From Calditrichaceae bacterium (lineage in GTDB: Bacteria > Calditrichota > Calditrichia > RBG-13-44-9 > J075): a stretch of 64,000 nt of DNA. Every line of letters starts with the position of its first letter. Within the stretch, counting starts at the first letter, position 1. Under the pieces are notes generated by a model. That model had not been told where the DNA came from and did not search any database. It was given only the letters and a program-made list of their open reading frames with translations. A program made the position numbers and the translations under genes. Location of the stretch: assembly GCA_013360445.1 (NCBI GenBank), contig JABWBP010000019.1, positions 1 through 64,000 of the forward strand, read 5' to 3'. Positions 16,631 through 23,597 of the stretch are shown here, in pieces.

Positions 16631-17530
16631 TTACCATTTTTTGCGGGAGCGCAGATAGACCCGGAAGGCGATTGACAGCCCGTTGGTGAGCAGCACGATC
16701 GCCATCAGCACCACCGCGGTGCCGTAGGGCAGGGCGTGGGGCACGTCCGGCACCTGGGTAGAAATGGTAAACAGGTGCATGGAGAGCGCCATGCACTGGT
16801 CGAGGAGGTTGTAGGCAAACAATCCCTCATCCTTCAGGGCCTTGAAGAACACCGCGCCGGTAAACATGATCGGGGCGGTTTCCCCGGCGGCGCGGGAAAC
16901 CTGCAAAATGATCCCGGTGAGAATTCCGCTGATGGAATTGGGCAGCACAATGGTGCGAATGGTCTGCCAGCGGGTGGCGCCCACGTTCCAGCAGGCGGTG
17001 CGAAAGGGCATGGGCACGGAGGCTAACGCCTCTTTGGTGCTGGCGATGATCACCGGCAGGGTCATAATCGCCAGGGTAAGGGAGGCCGCCAGAATCGAGC
17101 GCCCGATGCCGGCGAAGAGCACGAACGCGCCTAACCCGAACAGGGCGTGAACGATGCTGGGTACCCCGGCAAGGTTCACCACCGCTAAGTTGATGATGCG
17201 GGTGAACCAGTTATCCGTGGCGTATTCGTTCAGGTAAACCGCCGCCAGCACCCCGATGGGAGCGGACACCAGCAGGGAAATCACCACTAAGTAAATGGTT
17301 CCCAGCAGCGGGGCCCAAATGCCCCCGGCGCGCATGCGGTTGACGGGATTTTCCAACAGAAAGTCGATAGAAAGGATCGGCCAGGCCTGCACCACCAGGT
17401 AGCCGATGATCAACAGCAGGGGAATGATCATCGACAGCGCCATCAGGAAAAAAATCAGCTTCGCGAGCGCCTCGGTACGCTTTTTCTTCCGCACAAAAGG
17501 GGTTTCGGTGAAGGTAATGGATTCCATCAT
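16631..17530 (-). CDS. pstA: phosphate ABC transporter permease PstA
   Basis: Inner-membrane permease of the Pst importer (299 aa). About six membrane helices are visible: FFLMALSMIIPLLLIIGYLVV, LLGTIYLVVISLLVSAPIGVLAAVYL, ALFGLGAFVLFAGIG, LTLAIMTLPVIIAST and others. The family hallmark is present: the coupling-helix region KEALASVPMPFRTACWNVGATRWQTIRTIVLPNSISGILTGIIL, followed by RAAGETAPIMFTG. The start is one of two adjacent ATGs after an in-frame TTG; I chose the first ATG. A gap of about 300 bp full of word-like repeats separates it from pstC upstream, unusual for an operon of this kind. Confidence 0.93.
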   Translation of the reverse strand: MMESITFTETPFVRKKKRTEALAKLIFFLMALSMIIPLLLIIGYLVVQAWPILSIDFLLENPVNRMRAGGIWAPLLGTIYLVVISLLVSAPIGVLAAVYLNEYATDNWFTRIINLAVVNLAGVPSIVHALFGLGAFVLFAGIGRSILAASLTLAIMTLPVIIASTKEALASVPMPFRTACWNVGATRWQTIRTIVLPNSISGILTGIILQVSRAAGETAPIMFTGAVFFKALKDEGLFAYNLLDQCMALSMHLFTISTQVPDVPHALPYGTAVVLMAIVLLTNGLSIAFRVYLRSRKKW

Positions 17531-17830
17531 CAACTCTGTTCAGGGTTTCGAGTGTTCAGGTGCTCAGGTGTTATGGATTCTTCATGCCGAAATCTGAGAG
17601 GTTGTCCCTAACTTTTTTAGCCACCCCCAAAGGGGTTCCTTTGGAAAGAGATCACAGAGTTTCGGCATAGCTCCACTTCCTGGCTGGCATAATTTCTCAG
17701 TTCCTCTGTGCTCTCTGTGTTCTTTGCATGTGAGTTTATCGAACCATGTGGCAACTTTCAAATATTTTTGGATAGTGGTTTAGTGGTCAAATACGCCCTA
17801 CAAAAACACCTGAACACTATGACACCCCGT
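17531..17830. other. 300-bp repeat-filled gap inside the pst operon
   Basis: It contains GTGTTCAGGTGCTCAGGTGT (17551 onward), a CTCTGTGCTCTCTGTG word block at 17702-17722 and ACACCTGAACACTATGACAC at 17804-17823. The last begins just after the pstC stop. No gene is supported. It may have been inserted into the operon, with consequences for the pstSC to pstAB expression ratio. Confidence 0.6.
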
Positions 17831-18721
17831 TTATTTTTCCCGAATTCCTTTTACCACCAAATCCGCCACCAGGTTGATCACGAAGGTGATGACGAAGAGC
17901 AGAACCCCGATCACGAAGAGCACCTGGTAATGCTCCGAGTGTTCCGGGGCTTCCCCTAACTCCGCGGCGATGGTCGCCGTGAGGGTGCGCACGGAATCGA
18001 GCACGCTGGTGGGAATTTTAATAGCGTGGCCGGTGGCCATCAGCACCGCCATGGTCTCGCCCACCGCCCGGCCGATGCCCAACAGCACCGCGGCCAGCAA
18101 ACCGTTGCGCGCCGCCGGCAGCAGCACCCGGTAAACGATCTGCCAGCGGGTGGCCCCCAACGCCGCGGCCGCCTCGCGGTAGGAATCCGGCACCGCCTTC
18201 AGGGCATCCTCGCCGATGGAAACGATGATGGGCACGCTCATCAGCGCGAGAATAATGCCCCCGTTCAGCACGTTCAAGCCGATGGGAGCGTGAAACAGCT
18301 CGATGATGATCGGGTTCATCACCGTCAGGCCGATGAATCCCCACACCACCGAGGGAACCGCGGCCAGCAATTCGATGACGATTTTGAGGGTTTCTTTCAG
18401 GCGGTTGCCGCAAAATTCGGAAATAAAAATAGCGCTGCCCAGGCCAAACGGTACCGCGATAAGCATCGAGAGCGCGGTTACGCTGGCGGTGCCGGCGATC
18501 AGCGCCAGCACCCCGTAGCGTTTATTGCTGGCCGAGGTGGGATACCACTCCACGCTGGTGAAAAATTCATGCAGGTTCAGGCCCTTAAATAGGAAGCCGG
18601 AACCTTCGCGGAAAACGAAGAAAAAGATACCGAAGACAAAAATGATTGCGCTGATACCGCATAACCGGATAATCGTTTCGATGACCGGTTCGGTGGTGGA
18701 TTCCAGGCGGCGCCAATTCAT
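17831..18721 (-). CDS. pstC: phosphate ABC transporter permease PstC
   Basis: Partner permease of PstA (296 aa). Hydrophobic helices include CGISAIIFVFGIFFFVF, VLALIAGTASVTALSMLIAVPFGLGSAIFIS, LKIVIELLAAVPSVVWGFIGL and the last VLFVIGVLLFVITFVINLVADLVV. The coupling loop EDALKAVPDSYREAAAALGATRWQIVYRVLLPAARNGLLAAVLLGIGRAVGETMAVLMATG is typical of PstC. The start lies 15 bp after the pstS stop with no strong ribosome site, suggesting coupling to pstS. Confidence 0.95.
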   Translation of the reverse strand: MNWRRLESTTEPVIETIIRLCGISAIIFVFGIFFFVFREGSGFLFKGLNLHEFFTSVEWYPTSASNKRYGVLALIAGTASVTALSMLIAVPFGLGSAIFISEFCGNRLKETLKIVIELLAAVPSVVWGFIGLTVMNPIIIELFHAPIGLNVLNGGIILALMSVPIIVSIGEDALKAVPDSYREAAAALGATRWQIVYRVLLPAARNGLLAAVLLGIGRAVGETMAVLMATGHAIKIPTSVLDSVRTLTATIAAELGEAPEHSEHYQVLFVIGVLLFVITFVINLVADLVVKGIREK

Positions 18722-18736
18722 AGAGGTACGTTTCGT

Positions 18737-19651
18737 TTAGTTGCTGCCGGTGCTTGCGCCGGCGCTGGGAAGCGGTACATAGCCGGTCTGCTCCACGATT
18801 TTCTGGCCGGCTTCGGACATAATCCAGTCGAGGTACTTTTGGGTGGCCTCGTTGGGCACACCGTGGGTGTAAATGTAGAGCGGGCGGGCTATCGGGTAGG
18901 TATTGTTCAGGGTGTTCTCGATATTGGCCGCGTAGGCGGTTTCCCCGGCTTTGGCGGAGACTTTCAGCATCTTAACCGCCTCGGTGGCGTAGCCCATCCC
19001 GCTGTAGCCGACGGCGCAGGGGGTTTTGCCGATCAACTCCACCACGTCCTTGGAGCCGTGCAAATCCGTAGAACCTAACTTGAAATCCCGGGTATGGCCC
19101 AGGATGTGCTCCCGGAAGTAGAGATACGTGCCGGAACTGGACTGGCGGCTGATGCGAATGATCTCATCGGTGTTGCAGGGAGTGTTTTGAATCCCCAATT
19201 GCGACCACTTGTCGAGAGCGCCGCCTTCGCCGTAAATATCCGCCAATTGTTCGATGGAGATGGTTTCAATAGGGTTATCCTTGTGCACGTAAATGGCCAT
19301 GGCGTCGTACCCCACGATGTATTCGAGGGGGGCGTGGCCGGCCTCCCGGGTGGATTTTTCGAGCTCTTCCGGGGTTATCGGGCGGCTGGAATTGACGATA
19401 TCCACGGTGCCGTTGATCAGCGCGGCGATGCCGGTGCCCGAACCTCCCCCGGAGACTTCTACCGACACCGAGGGTTCAACTTTGGCATATTCCTCCGCCC
19501 AGGCCTGGGCCAGGTTTACCATGGTGTCCGAGCCGGAATTCTGGATGGTTACTTTTCCTGCGCCCTGGCCCTCTTCGGTTTTTTTAGAACAGTCCAGCAG
19601 CAGGGCGGCGGACATAAAAAGGATTAGAAAGAACCGTAACTTGAGTAGCAT
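18737..19651 (-). CDS. pstS: phosphate-binding lipoprotein PstS
   Basis: Periplasmic phosphate receptor of the Pst importer (304 aa), membrane-tethered. The signal peptide ends in a lipobox (ALLLDC). The phosphate-contact segments of the family are present: QNSGSDTMVNLAQAWAEEY, the Ser-rich turn SGGGSGTGIAALINGTVDIVNSSR, and RISRQSSSGTYLYFREHILG, whose Arg and Ser residues hold the anion. SGMGYATEAVKML and GQKIVEQTGYVPLP complete the PBP fold. AAGGGG precedes the ATG. It lies between phoU and pstC in the same orientation. Confidence 0.94.
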   Translation of the reverse strand: MLLKLRFFLILFMSAALLLDCSKKTEEGQGAGKVTIQNSGSDTMVNLAQAWAEEYAKVEPSVSVEVSGGGSGTGIAALINGTVDIVNSSRPITPEELEKSTREAGHAPLEYIVGYDAMAIYVHKDNPIETISIEQLADIYGEGGALDKWSQLGIQNTPCNTDEIIRISRQSSSGTYLYFREHILGHTRDFKLGSTDLHGSKDVVELIGKTPCAVGYSGMGYATEAVKMLKVSAKAGETAYAANIENTLNNTYPIARPLYIYTHGVPNEATQKYLDWIMSEAGQKIVEQTGYVPLPSAGASTGSN

Positions 19652-19735
19652 GTCTTACCCCTTGGTTTCGTTTGATCTTTAAGGATTGGCGCCCGGCGCA
19701 TCGCATCTTCCACTCACCGCCCCGCCCGCGCCAAT

Positions 19736-20845
19736 TTACGGGTACATTTCATCGCTGACCACCGCCTGCACAAAATCCCGGATATTGGTGGAGAGATAGT
19801 TGAAGGTTTTCTCATAAGCGGCGCGCACTTCCTCCGGGTTCCCTTTTTTGCGGGAGGGGTCCGGGGTTTCCCACTGCAATTGAATGGCCTTGGGAGGCAG
19901 CAGCCCCGCCGCTTCCCGGGCCTCCTTGCTCAAAAAAATGATCATCTGGTAAAATTCTATGTTGGGAATTTGCTCGATAGATTTGGAATTCTGGGAAGAG
20001 ATATCGATTCCTTTTTCCGCCATAAATTTGACCGCCGCCGGATCGATCACCCGCGGGGTGACGCCGGCGCTGGCGAAAACGAACTCCTCCAACCCCAGGG
20101 AATTGGCGATCCCTTCGGCCATCTGGCTGCGCAGGGAATTGCCTTTGGATAAGAACAATACCCGGAAGGTATCTTTGGCCTGGTGTTTCAACATTTCGCC
20201 GGTGCACATGTAGAGCACTTCTTCGCAGATGTTGACCGAGAGATCGGCCACGCGCTCGAAGCGCGCCGCGGCGATCAACAGGGGTATGACCTGCTCCAGG
20301 GGCAGCTTCCCGTCGCGGTGGGCCTGCAGAAGCTCCAGGCGGATCTGGGTGCGGATATTGTCCACCGGGCGTTCCAGATCCATGGTGGTGCGGGCTAAGG
20401 CTTCATTTTGCTCGAAGAACGCCTGGATGGCATCGTGCAGCATCTTGATCGACAACTCGCCGATCTCCGTGAAATGGGAGTAATCGTAGGCGGGCGCTCG
20501 ATCTTCCGGGCCGATCACCAGCGCCTGGCGGGCGACGCTTTCGGCGTAATCCCCGATTCTTTCCAGATGGGTATTGATTTTGATGACCGCATAGACCAGG
20601 CGCAAGTGGGCGCCGACCGGCTGCTGGCGCACCAGGAATTCCAGGCAGAGCCGGTCTAACTCCTTTTCCAGTTCGTCGATGCGCTGATCGCGAAGAATGA
20701 TCGCATAAGCGAGCTTGCGGTTGTTTTCGACCAGCGCTTTTAAACTGCCGTTCACGGCTTGTTCCACATGGCCGGCCATTTCTATCACTTTGTTGCGAAC
20801 GCGGTCGATGCCTTTCCGCAACCGTTCTTCCAAAATCGTTGACAT
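19736..20845 (-). CDS. phoU: PhoU fused to a Cys-less ArsC/LMW-phosphatase-like domain
   Basis: Negative regulator of Pst transport and Pho signalling, here with an extra domain. Residues 1-215 form the two PhoU three-helix bundles with the metal-binding repeats (HLERIGDYAESVARQAL at 93-109 and FERVADLSVNICEEV at 196-210). Residues 227-365 form a low-molecular-weight phosphatase / arsenate-reductase fold with P-loop FLSKGNSLRSQMAEG. The expected nucleophile Cys is Ser233 (codon TCC), the Arg of Cx5R is kept (R239), and the second and third redox positions of ArsC are Leu238 and a Ser in IIFLSKEA. A catalytic Asp-Pro (PDPS) remains. The domain should still bind an oxyanion but cannot reduce arsenate or act through Cys. 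The start ATG follows GGGAG. First gene of the pst operon. Confidence 0.9.
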   Translation of the reverse strand: MSTILEERLRKGIDRVRNKVIEMAGHVEQAVNGSLKALVENNRKLAYAIILRDQRIDELEKELDRLCLEFLVRQQPVGAHLRLVYAVIKINTHLERIGDYAESVARQALVIGPEDRAPAYDYSHFTEIGELSIKMLHDAIQAFFEQNEALARTTMDLERPVDNIRTQIRLELLQAHRDGKLPLEQVIPLLIAAARFERVADLSVNICEEVLYMCTGEMLKHQAKDTFRVLFLSKGNSLRSQMAEGIANSLGLEEFVFASAGVTPRVIDPAAVKFMAEKGIDISSQNSKSIEQIPNIEFYQMIIFLSKEAREAAGLLPPKAIQLQWETPDPSRKKGNPEEVRAAYEKTFNYLSTNIRDFVQAVVSDEMYP

Positions 20846-21252
20846 CTGCTTCTCCCCTCGGGATCTTCCGCAGCGCCGGAAGCCGCCGCGTATTAAAAAT
20901 AATGCAGAAAGATTACAAAAGCCTTACATCCAGGTTTCTAAAAACGGGAGTGAAGATAACCCATCGGGAAGGTTTTTTGCAAATAGAAAGAAATTAATGC
21001 GGCGCGTTCGCAGCGAAGATATACGCATTGGCGCTTGCCCCGTAATACGGAATGCGCGCTATGTATTGCGTATTCCGTATTGCGTTGGTGGGGGGAAAAG
21101 TGCAAAACATCCGTTAGTAACTGATGTTACGCAGGTTGAAAAAATTAACCACAGAGACACAGGGGGCACAGGGAAAATCAAACATCCAGTAAATCTTAGA
21201 CCTCAAAATTTGAAGAGTCTCTGTGTCTCTGTGGTAAAATGCGTAACATCAG
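20846..21252. other. 407-bp region upstream of phoU with repeats
   Basis: It should contain the pst operon promoter, but no clear Pho box or consensus promoter could be picked out. Near 21037-21085 is a TATTGCGTATTCCGTATTGCG word repeat. From 21114 onward lies the inverted-repeat element listed separately. Confidence 0.5.
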
Positions 21253-21259
21253 TTAGTAA
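21114..21259. repeat. inverted-repeat element overlapping the rhomboid stop codon
   Basis: Outer arms of 20 bp (21114-21133 and 21240-21259, one mismatch; TTAGTAACTGATGTTACGCA on the left) enclose a second pair, TTAACCACAGAGACACAG and CTGTGTCTCTGTGGTAA. The right arm includes the last codons and the TAA stop of the rhomboid gene. Confidence 0.8.
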
Positions 21260-21948
21260 TAAGACGGCATTGCCGGGGGGCGGCGCTTGCGGAAGAGGAA
21301 GATCAGCACGGCGCCGATCACAAATCCGCCGATGTGCGCCCACCAGGCCACCCCGCCCACGTCCGCGGGCAATCCCAATGAAATTACCCCCTGGACGGCT
21401 TGAATGAGAATCCAGATGATCAGGAAGAAATAAGCGGGAATGTCGATAATTTTAAAAAAGATGAAGATCGGCAGGAGGGTGAGCACTCTTCCGCGAGGAT
21501 AGAGCACCAGGTACGCGCCCATTACCCCGGAGATGGCCCCGCTGGCCCCGATGGTGGGCAATTGGGATTGGGCGTTGAGCAGCAGGTGCACGACTCCCGC
21601 ACCTAAACCGGCCAGCAGGTAAAAGAGAATATAGCGCCCGTGCCCCATACTGTCTTCCACGTTGTCCCCGAAGATCCACAGGAACCACATATTCCCGATA
21701 AAGTGCATCCACCCGCCGTGCAGGAAGATCGAAGAGAAGAAGGGAAGGCCGATTCCCACCACGTCGCCGGGCTGGTTTGCGGCCAGGTAGTAAATTTTCG
21801 CCGGGATGAGGGCCAGGGCCTGGTACAGACCATCTACCTGGCGTCCCAGGGAGAGCTGGTAGAAAAACGCCAGCGCGTTCAGGATAATCAGCCCGACGTT
21901 CACGATCGGAAAGGTGAGGGAATGGGTGGAATCTCTTAACGGAATCAT
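21253..21948 (-). CDS. rhomboid family intramembrane serine protease
   Basis: Membrane protease cutting transmembrane substrates (231 aa). Six or more helices are visible. The active-site Ser lies in IGASGAISGVMGAY (about residue 140) and the His in WWAHIGGFVIGA (about residue 205). The L1 loop contains the usual WMHFIGNMWFLWIFGDNVED, and GHGRYILFYLLAGLGAG follows. The ATG is preceded by AGGA at seven bases. The C-terminal tail is short and basic; its last codons lie within an inverted repeat. Substrate is unknown. Confidence 0.92.
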   Translation of the reverse strand: MIPLRDSTHSLTFPIVNVGLIILNALAFFYQLSLGRQVDGLYQALALIPAKIYYLAANQPGDVVGIGLPFFSSIFLHGGWMHFIGNMWFLWIFGDNVEDSMGHGRYILFYLLAGLGAGVVHLLLNAQSQLPTIGASGAISGVMGAYLVLYPRGRVLTLLPIFIFFKIIDIPAYFFLIIWILIQAVQGVISLGLPADVGGVAWWAHIGGFVIGAVLIFLFRKRRPPAMPSYY

Positions 21949-22005
21949 TTTCTATTCCTGCACGGTTTGGATACCGATGGTGTGAAGGTTGATATCACTT
22001 AGCGA

Positions 22006-22587
22006 TCATTCCCGGGACTCTTCCCGCTCGATCAGCCGCGCCAGCTTGCGAAACGCGGGGCGGAGCGGTTTGGGCAATTGCCGGGCAAATTCGCTGCCCA
22101 GGCGGCGACGGCGAATCAGGCCAATCACGTCCGCCAAATCCTGGGCGCGCAGCAGGTCATTGCTCCCGCTGTGCAGTTTCATGCTAATCAAATCCACCAG
22201 CGTTACAGTGGTGATGCCCTCGATTTCCACTGCCGCAGCGGGAAGCGTCCCAACCTGCTCCGGGAGTACCAGGTGCACCGGAACGCCATATTTCACAAAT
22301 TCTCTCTTTCTACGGTCAAAGGTAAAGCCGTTGGCGGTCAGCAGCTCTGCCAGCGATTCCAGGGGAGGGTTCAGCGCTACAGCGATGTCTTTGGTGGTTC
22401 GCAAGTGCCCATGCAGCAGCACCGCAACGCCCCCTATCACCGCCCCGGGGATGCCGGCCTTGCGCATGAGGCGGGAGACTTCCCGGGCAACGTCTAACAG
22501 CGCCCCGCGTTTATCCAGCATGAGCAGCGCCTTCTCACGAAGATTTATTTCGGATGTAGTTTGTTTTACCGGGGCAGCAGATTTCAT
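22006..22587 (-). CDS. nucleotidyltransferase-like protein coupled to higBA
   Basis: Third gene of the toxin-antitoxin operon, starting eight bases after the higA stop. The fold is suggested by IGGVAVLLHGHLRTTKDIAVAL (51-72), which matches the GG...H...R.T.DID core of minimal or AbiEii-like nucleotidyltransferases. KLHSGSNDLLRAQDLADVIGLIRR (about 140-163) is the usual downstream K...R..DL.D. segment. The second metal-binding Asp of the DxD pair is Ala69 here, so catalysis is doubtful. The length is 193 aa. The start is the ATG after an in-frame TTG. Its role with HigBA is unknown. Confidence 0.72.
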   Translation of the reverse strand: MKSAAPVKQTTSEINLREKALLMLDKRGALLDVAREVSRLMRKAGIPGAVIGGVAVLLHGHLRTTKDIAVALNPPLESLAELLTANGFTFDRRKREFVKYGVPVHLVLPEQVGTLPAAAVEIEGITTVTLVDLISMKLHSGSNDLLRAQDLADVIGLIRRRRLGSEFARQLPKPLRPAFRKLARLIEREESRE

Positions 22588-22594
22588 AACCAAC

Positions 22595-22915
22595 TTATCC
22601 CACCTTGCCGGAAGACAAAGAATAAGGCTGGATGGTTTCTAATGCCTTTTCTTCATATTGTTGGGCATCATACAAATCCCAGCGGAGTTGCAGATTCATC
22701 CAAAAATCCGCGGACATGCCGAAATATTTGGATAAACGAAGCGCCAGGCGCGGGGTCATGCTCCGCCGTTTATTCACCAGTTCATTGATTATCCGATAGG
22801 GCATACGGATTGCCTTCGCCAATTCGCGTTGCGTCAGATTCATGGGAACAAGAAATTCTTGTAATAGCATTTCCCCGGGATGGGTTGGCGCACGATGGGT
22901 GGGAATGCGAATCAT
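22595..22915 (-). CDS. higA: HigA family antitoxin
   Basis: Antitoxin of a HigBA type II system and probable autorepressor (106 aa). The Xre-type helix-turn-helix spans LTQRELAKAIRMPYRIINELVNKRRSMTPRLALRLSKYFG (27-66). The N-terminus THPGEMLLQEFLVPMNLTQ is the classic HigA opening, and FWMNLQLRWDLYDAQ ends the core. It lies 28 bp after higB, in the toxin-first order typical of hig operons. The C-terminal ~15 residues are variable. Confidence 0.93.
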   Translation of the reverse strand: MIRIPTHRAPTHPGEMLLQEFLVPMNLTQRELAKAIRMPYRIINELVNKRRSMTPRLALRLSKYFGMSADFWMNLQLRWDLYDAQQYEEKALETIQPYSLSSGKVG

Positions 22916-22943
22916 TGTCTTTTTCTCGTTTAGGTTTTCACGA

Positions 22944-23237
22944 TTAATGATAATCTACAATTTCTACTTCGCTTGGCCCCAAATCTGTCCATACAAAACA
23001 TATTCGATAACGATCATTGATGCGAATGCTGTATTGCCCCTGCCGATTTCCTGCAAGAGCCTCCAAGCGATTCCCCGGGGGAATACGAAGTTCTTCCAGA
23101 GTCTTCACAGAATCAAGCTGGTCAAGTTTACGGGTAGCAATCTTCCATAAAGATTGCGGACAGACTCTGCGAGCGAGTTTGGTGCTTTTGCCATTGAAAA
23201 CGTCCTCTGTTCCTGTATTCTTGAATGATTGAATCAT
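22944..23237 (-). CDS. higB: HigB/RelE-type mRNA interferase toxin
   Basis: Ribosome-dependent endoribonuclease of the HigB/RelE superfamily (97 aa). It opens MIQSFKNTGTEDVFNGK, close to the family's IKSFK..ETE.IF.G. The core includes ARRVCPQSLWKIATRKLDQLDS and LRIPPGNRLEALAGNRQGQYSIRINDRYRICF, where the closing Arg and Tyr residues contribute to RNA cleavage. First gene of the higB-higA-NTase operon. Its promoter lies in the 360 bp upstream but is not clear. Confidence 0.93.
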   Translation of the reverse strand: MIQSFKNTGTEDVFNGKSTKLARRVCPQSLWKIATRKLDQLDSVKTLEELRIPPGNRLEALAGNRQGQYSIRINDRYRICFVWTDLGPSEVEIVDYH

Positions 23238-23597
23238 GGCAGCTCATATAACCAAACTCATCAGAACAAGGTTTTCCACGTTCTACTTTATTCTGCGCCA
23301 ACTTAAATAAAATTTGCCGGAAATGCAACCGGGGAGTATGCCGGCCCCGCGCCGGAAGGGTGCATTTCCTTGTTATGGCTTTGCTCGAAAAACTATTGAA
23401 TAATTCCCGGTAAATGGATAGCTTAGCAAGCCCGCGTGAAGCCCCACCAGGTAACTGGTCACTTCCTCACTTCGTGGGATGGCCGGGGTGAAACGTAAAA
23501 CGTGAAAGAGTTTACCCTGAGCTTGCCGAAGGGTGATGCGTGAAACGTGACGGCAAGTGAATCGTTCATCTTACCAACTGATTGGAGGTACGTTTTT
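23238..23597. other. 360-bp intergenic region between higB and the beta-propeller gene
   Basis: Divergent promoters are expected. A small palindromic element (GGAAATGCAACC at 23319-23330 facing GGGTGCATTTCC at 23358-23369, one mismatch) and a word repeat TACCCTGAGCTTGCCGAAGG with AACGTGAAA words (23490-23550) are present. No gene is supported. Confidence 0.5.
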
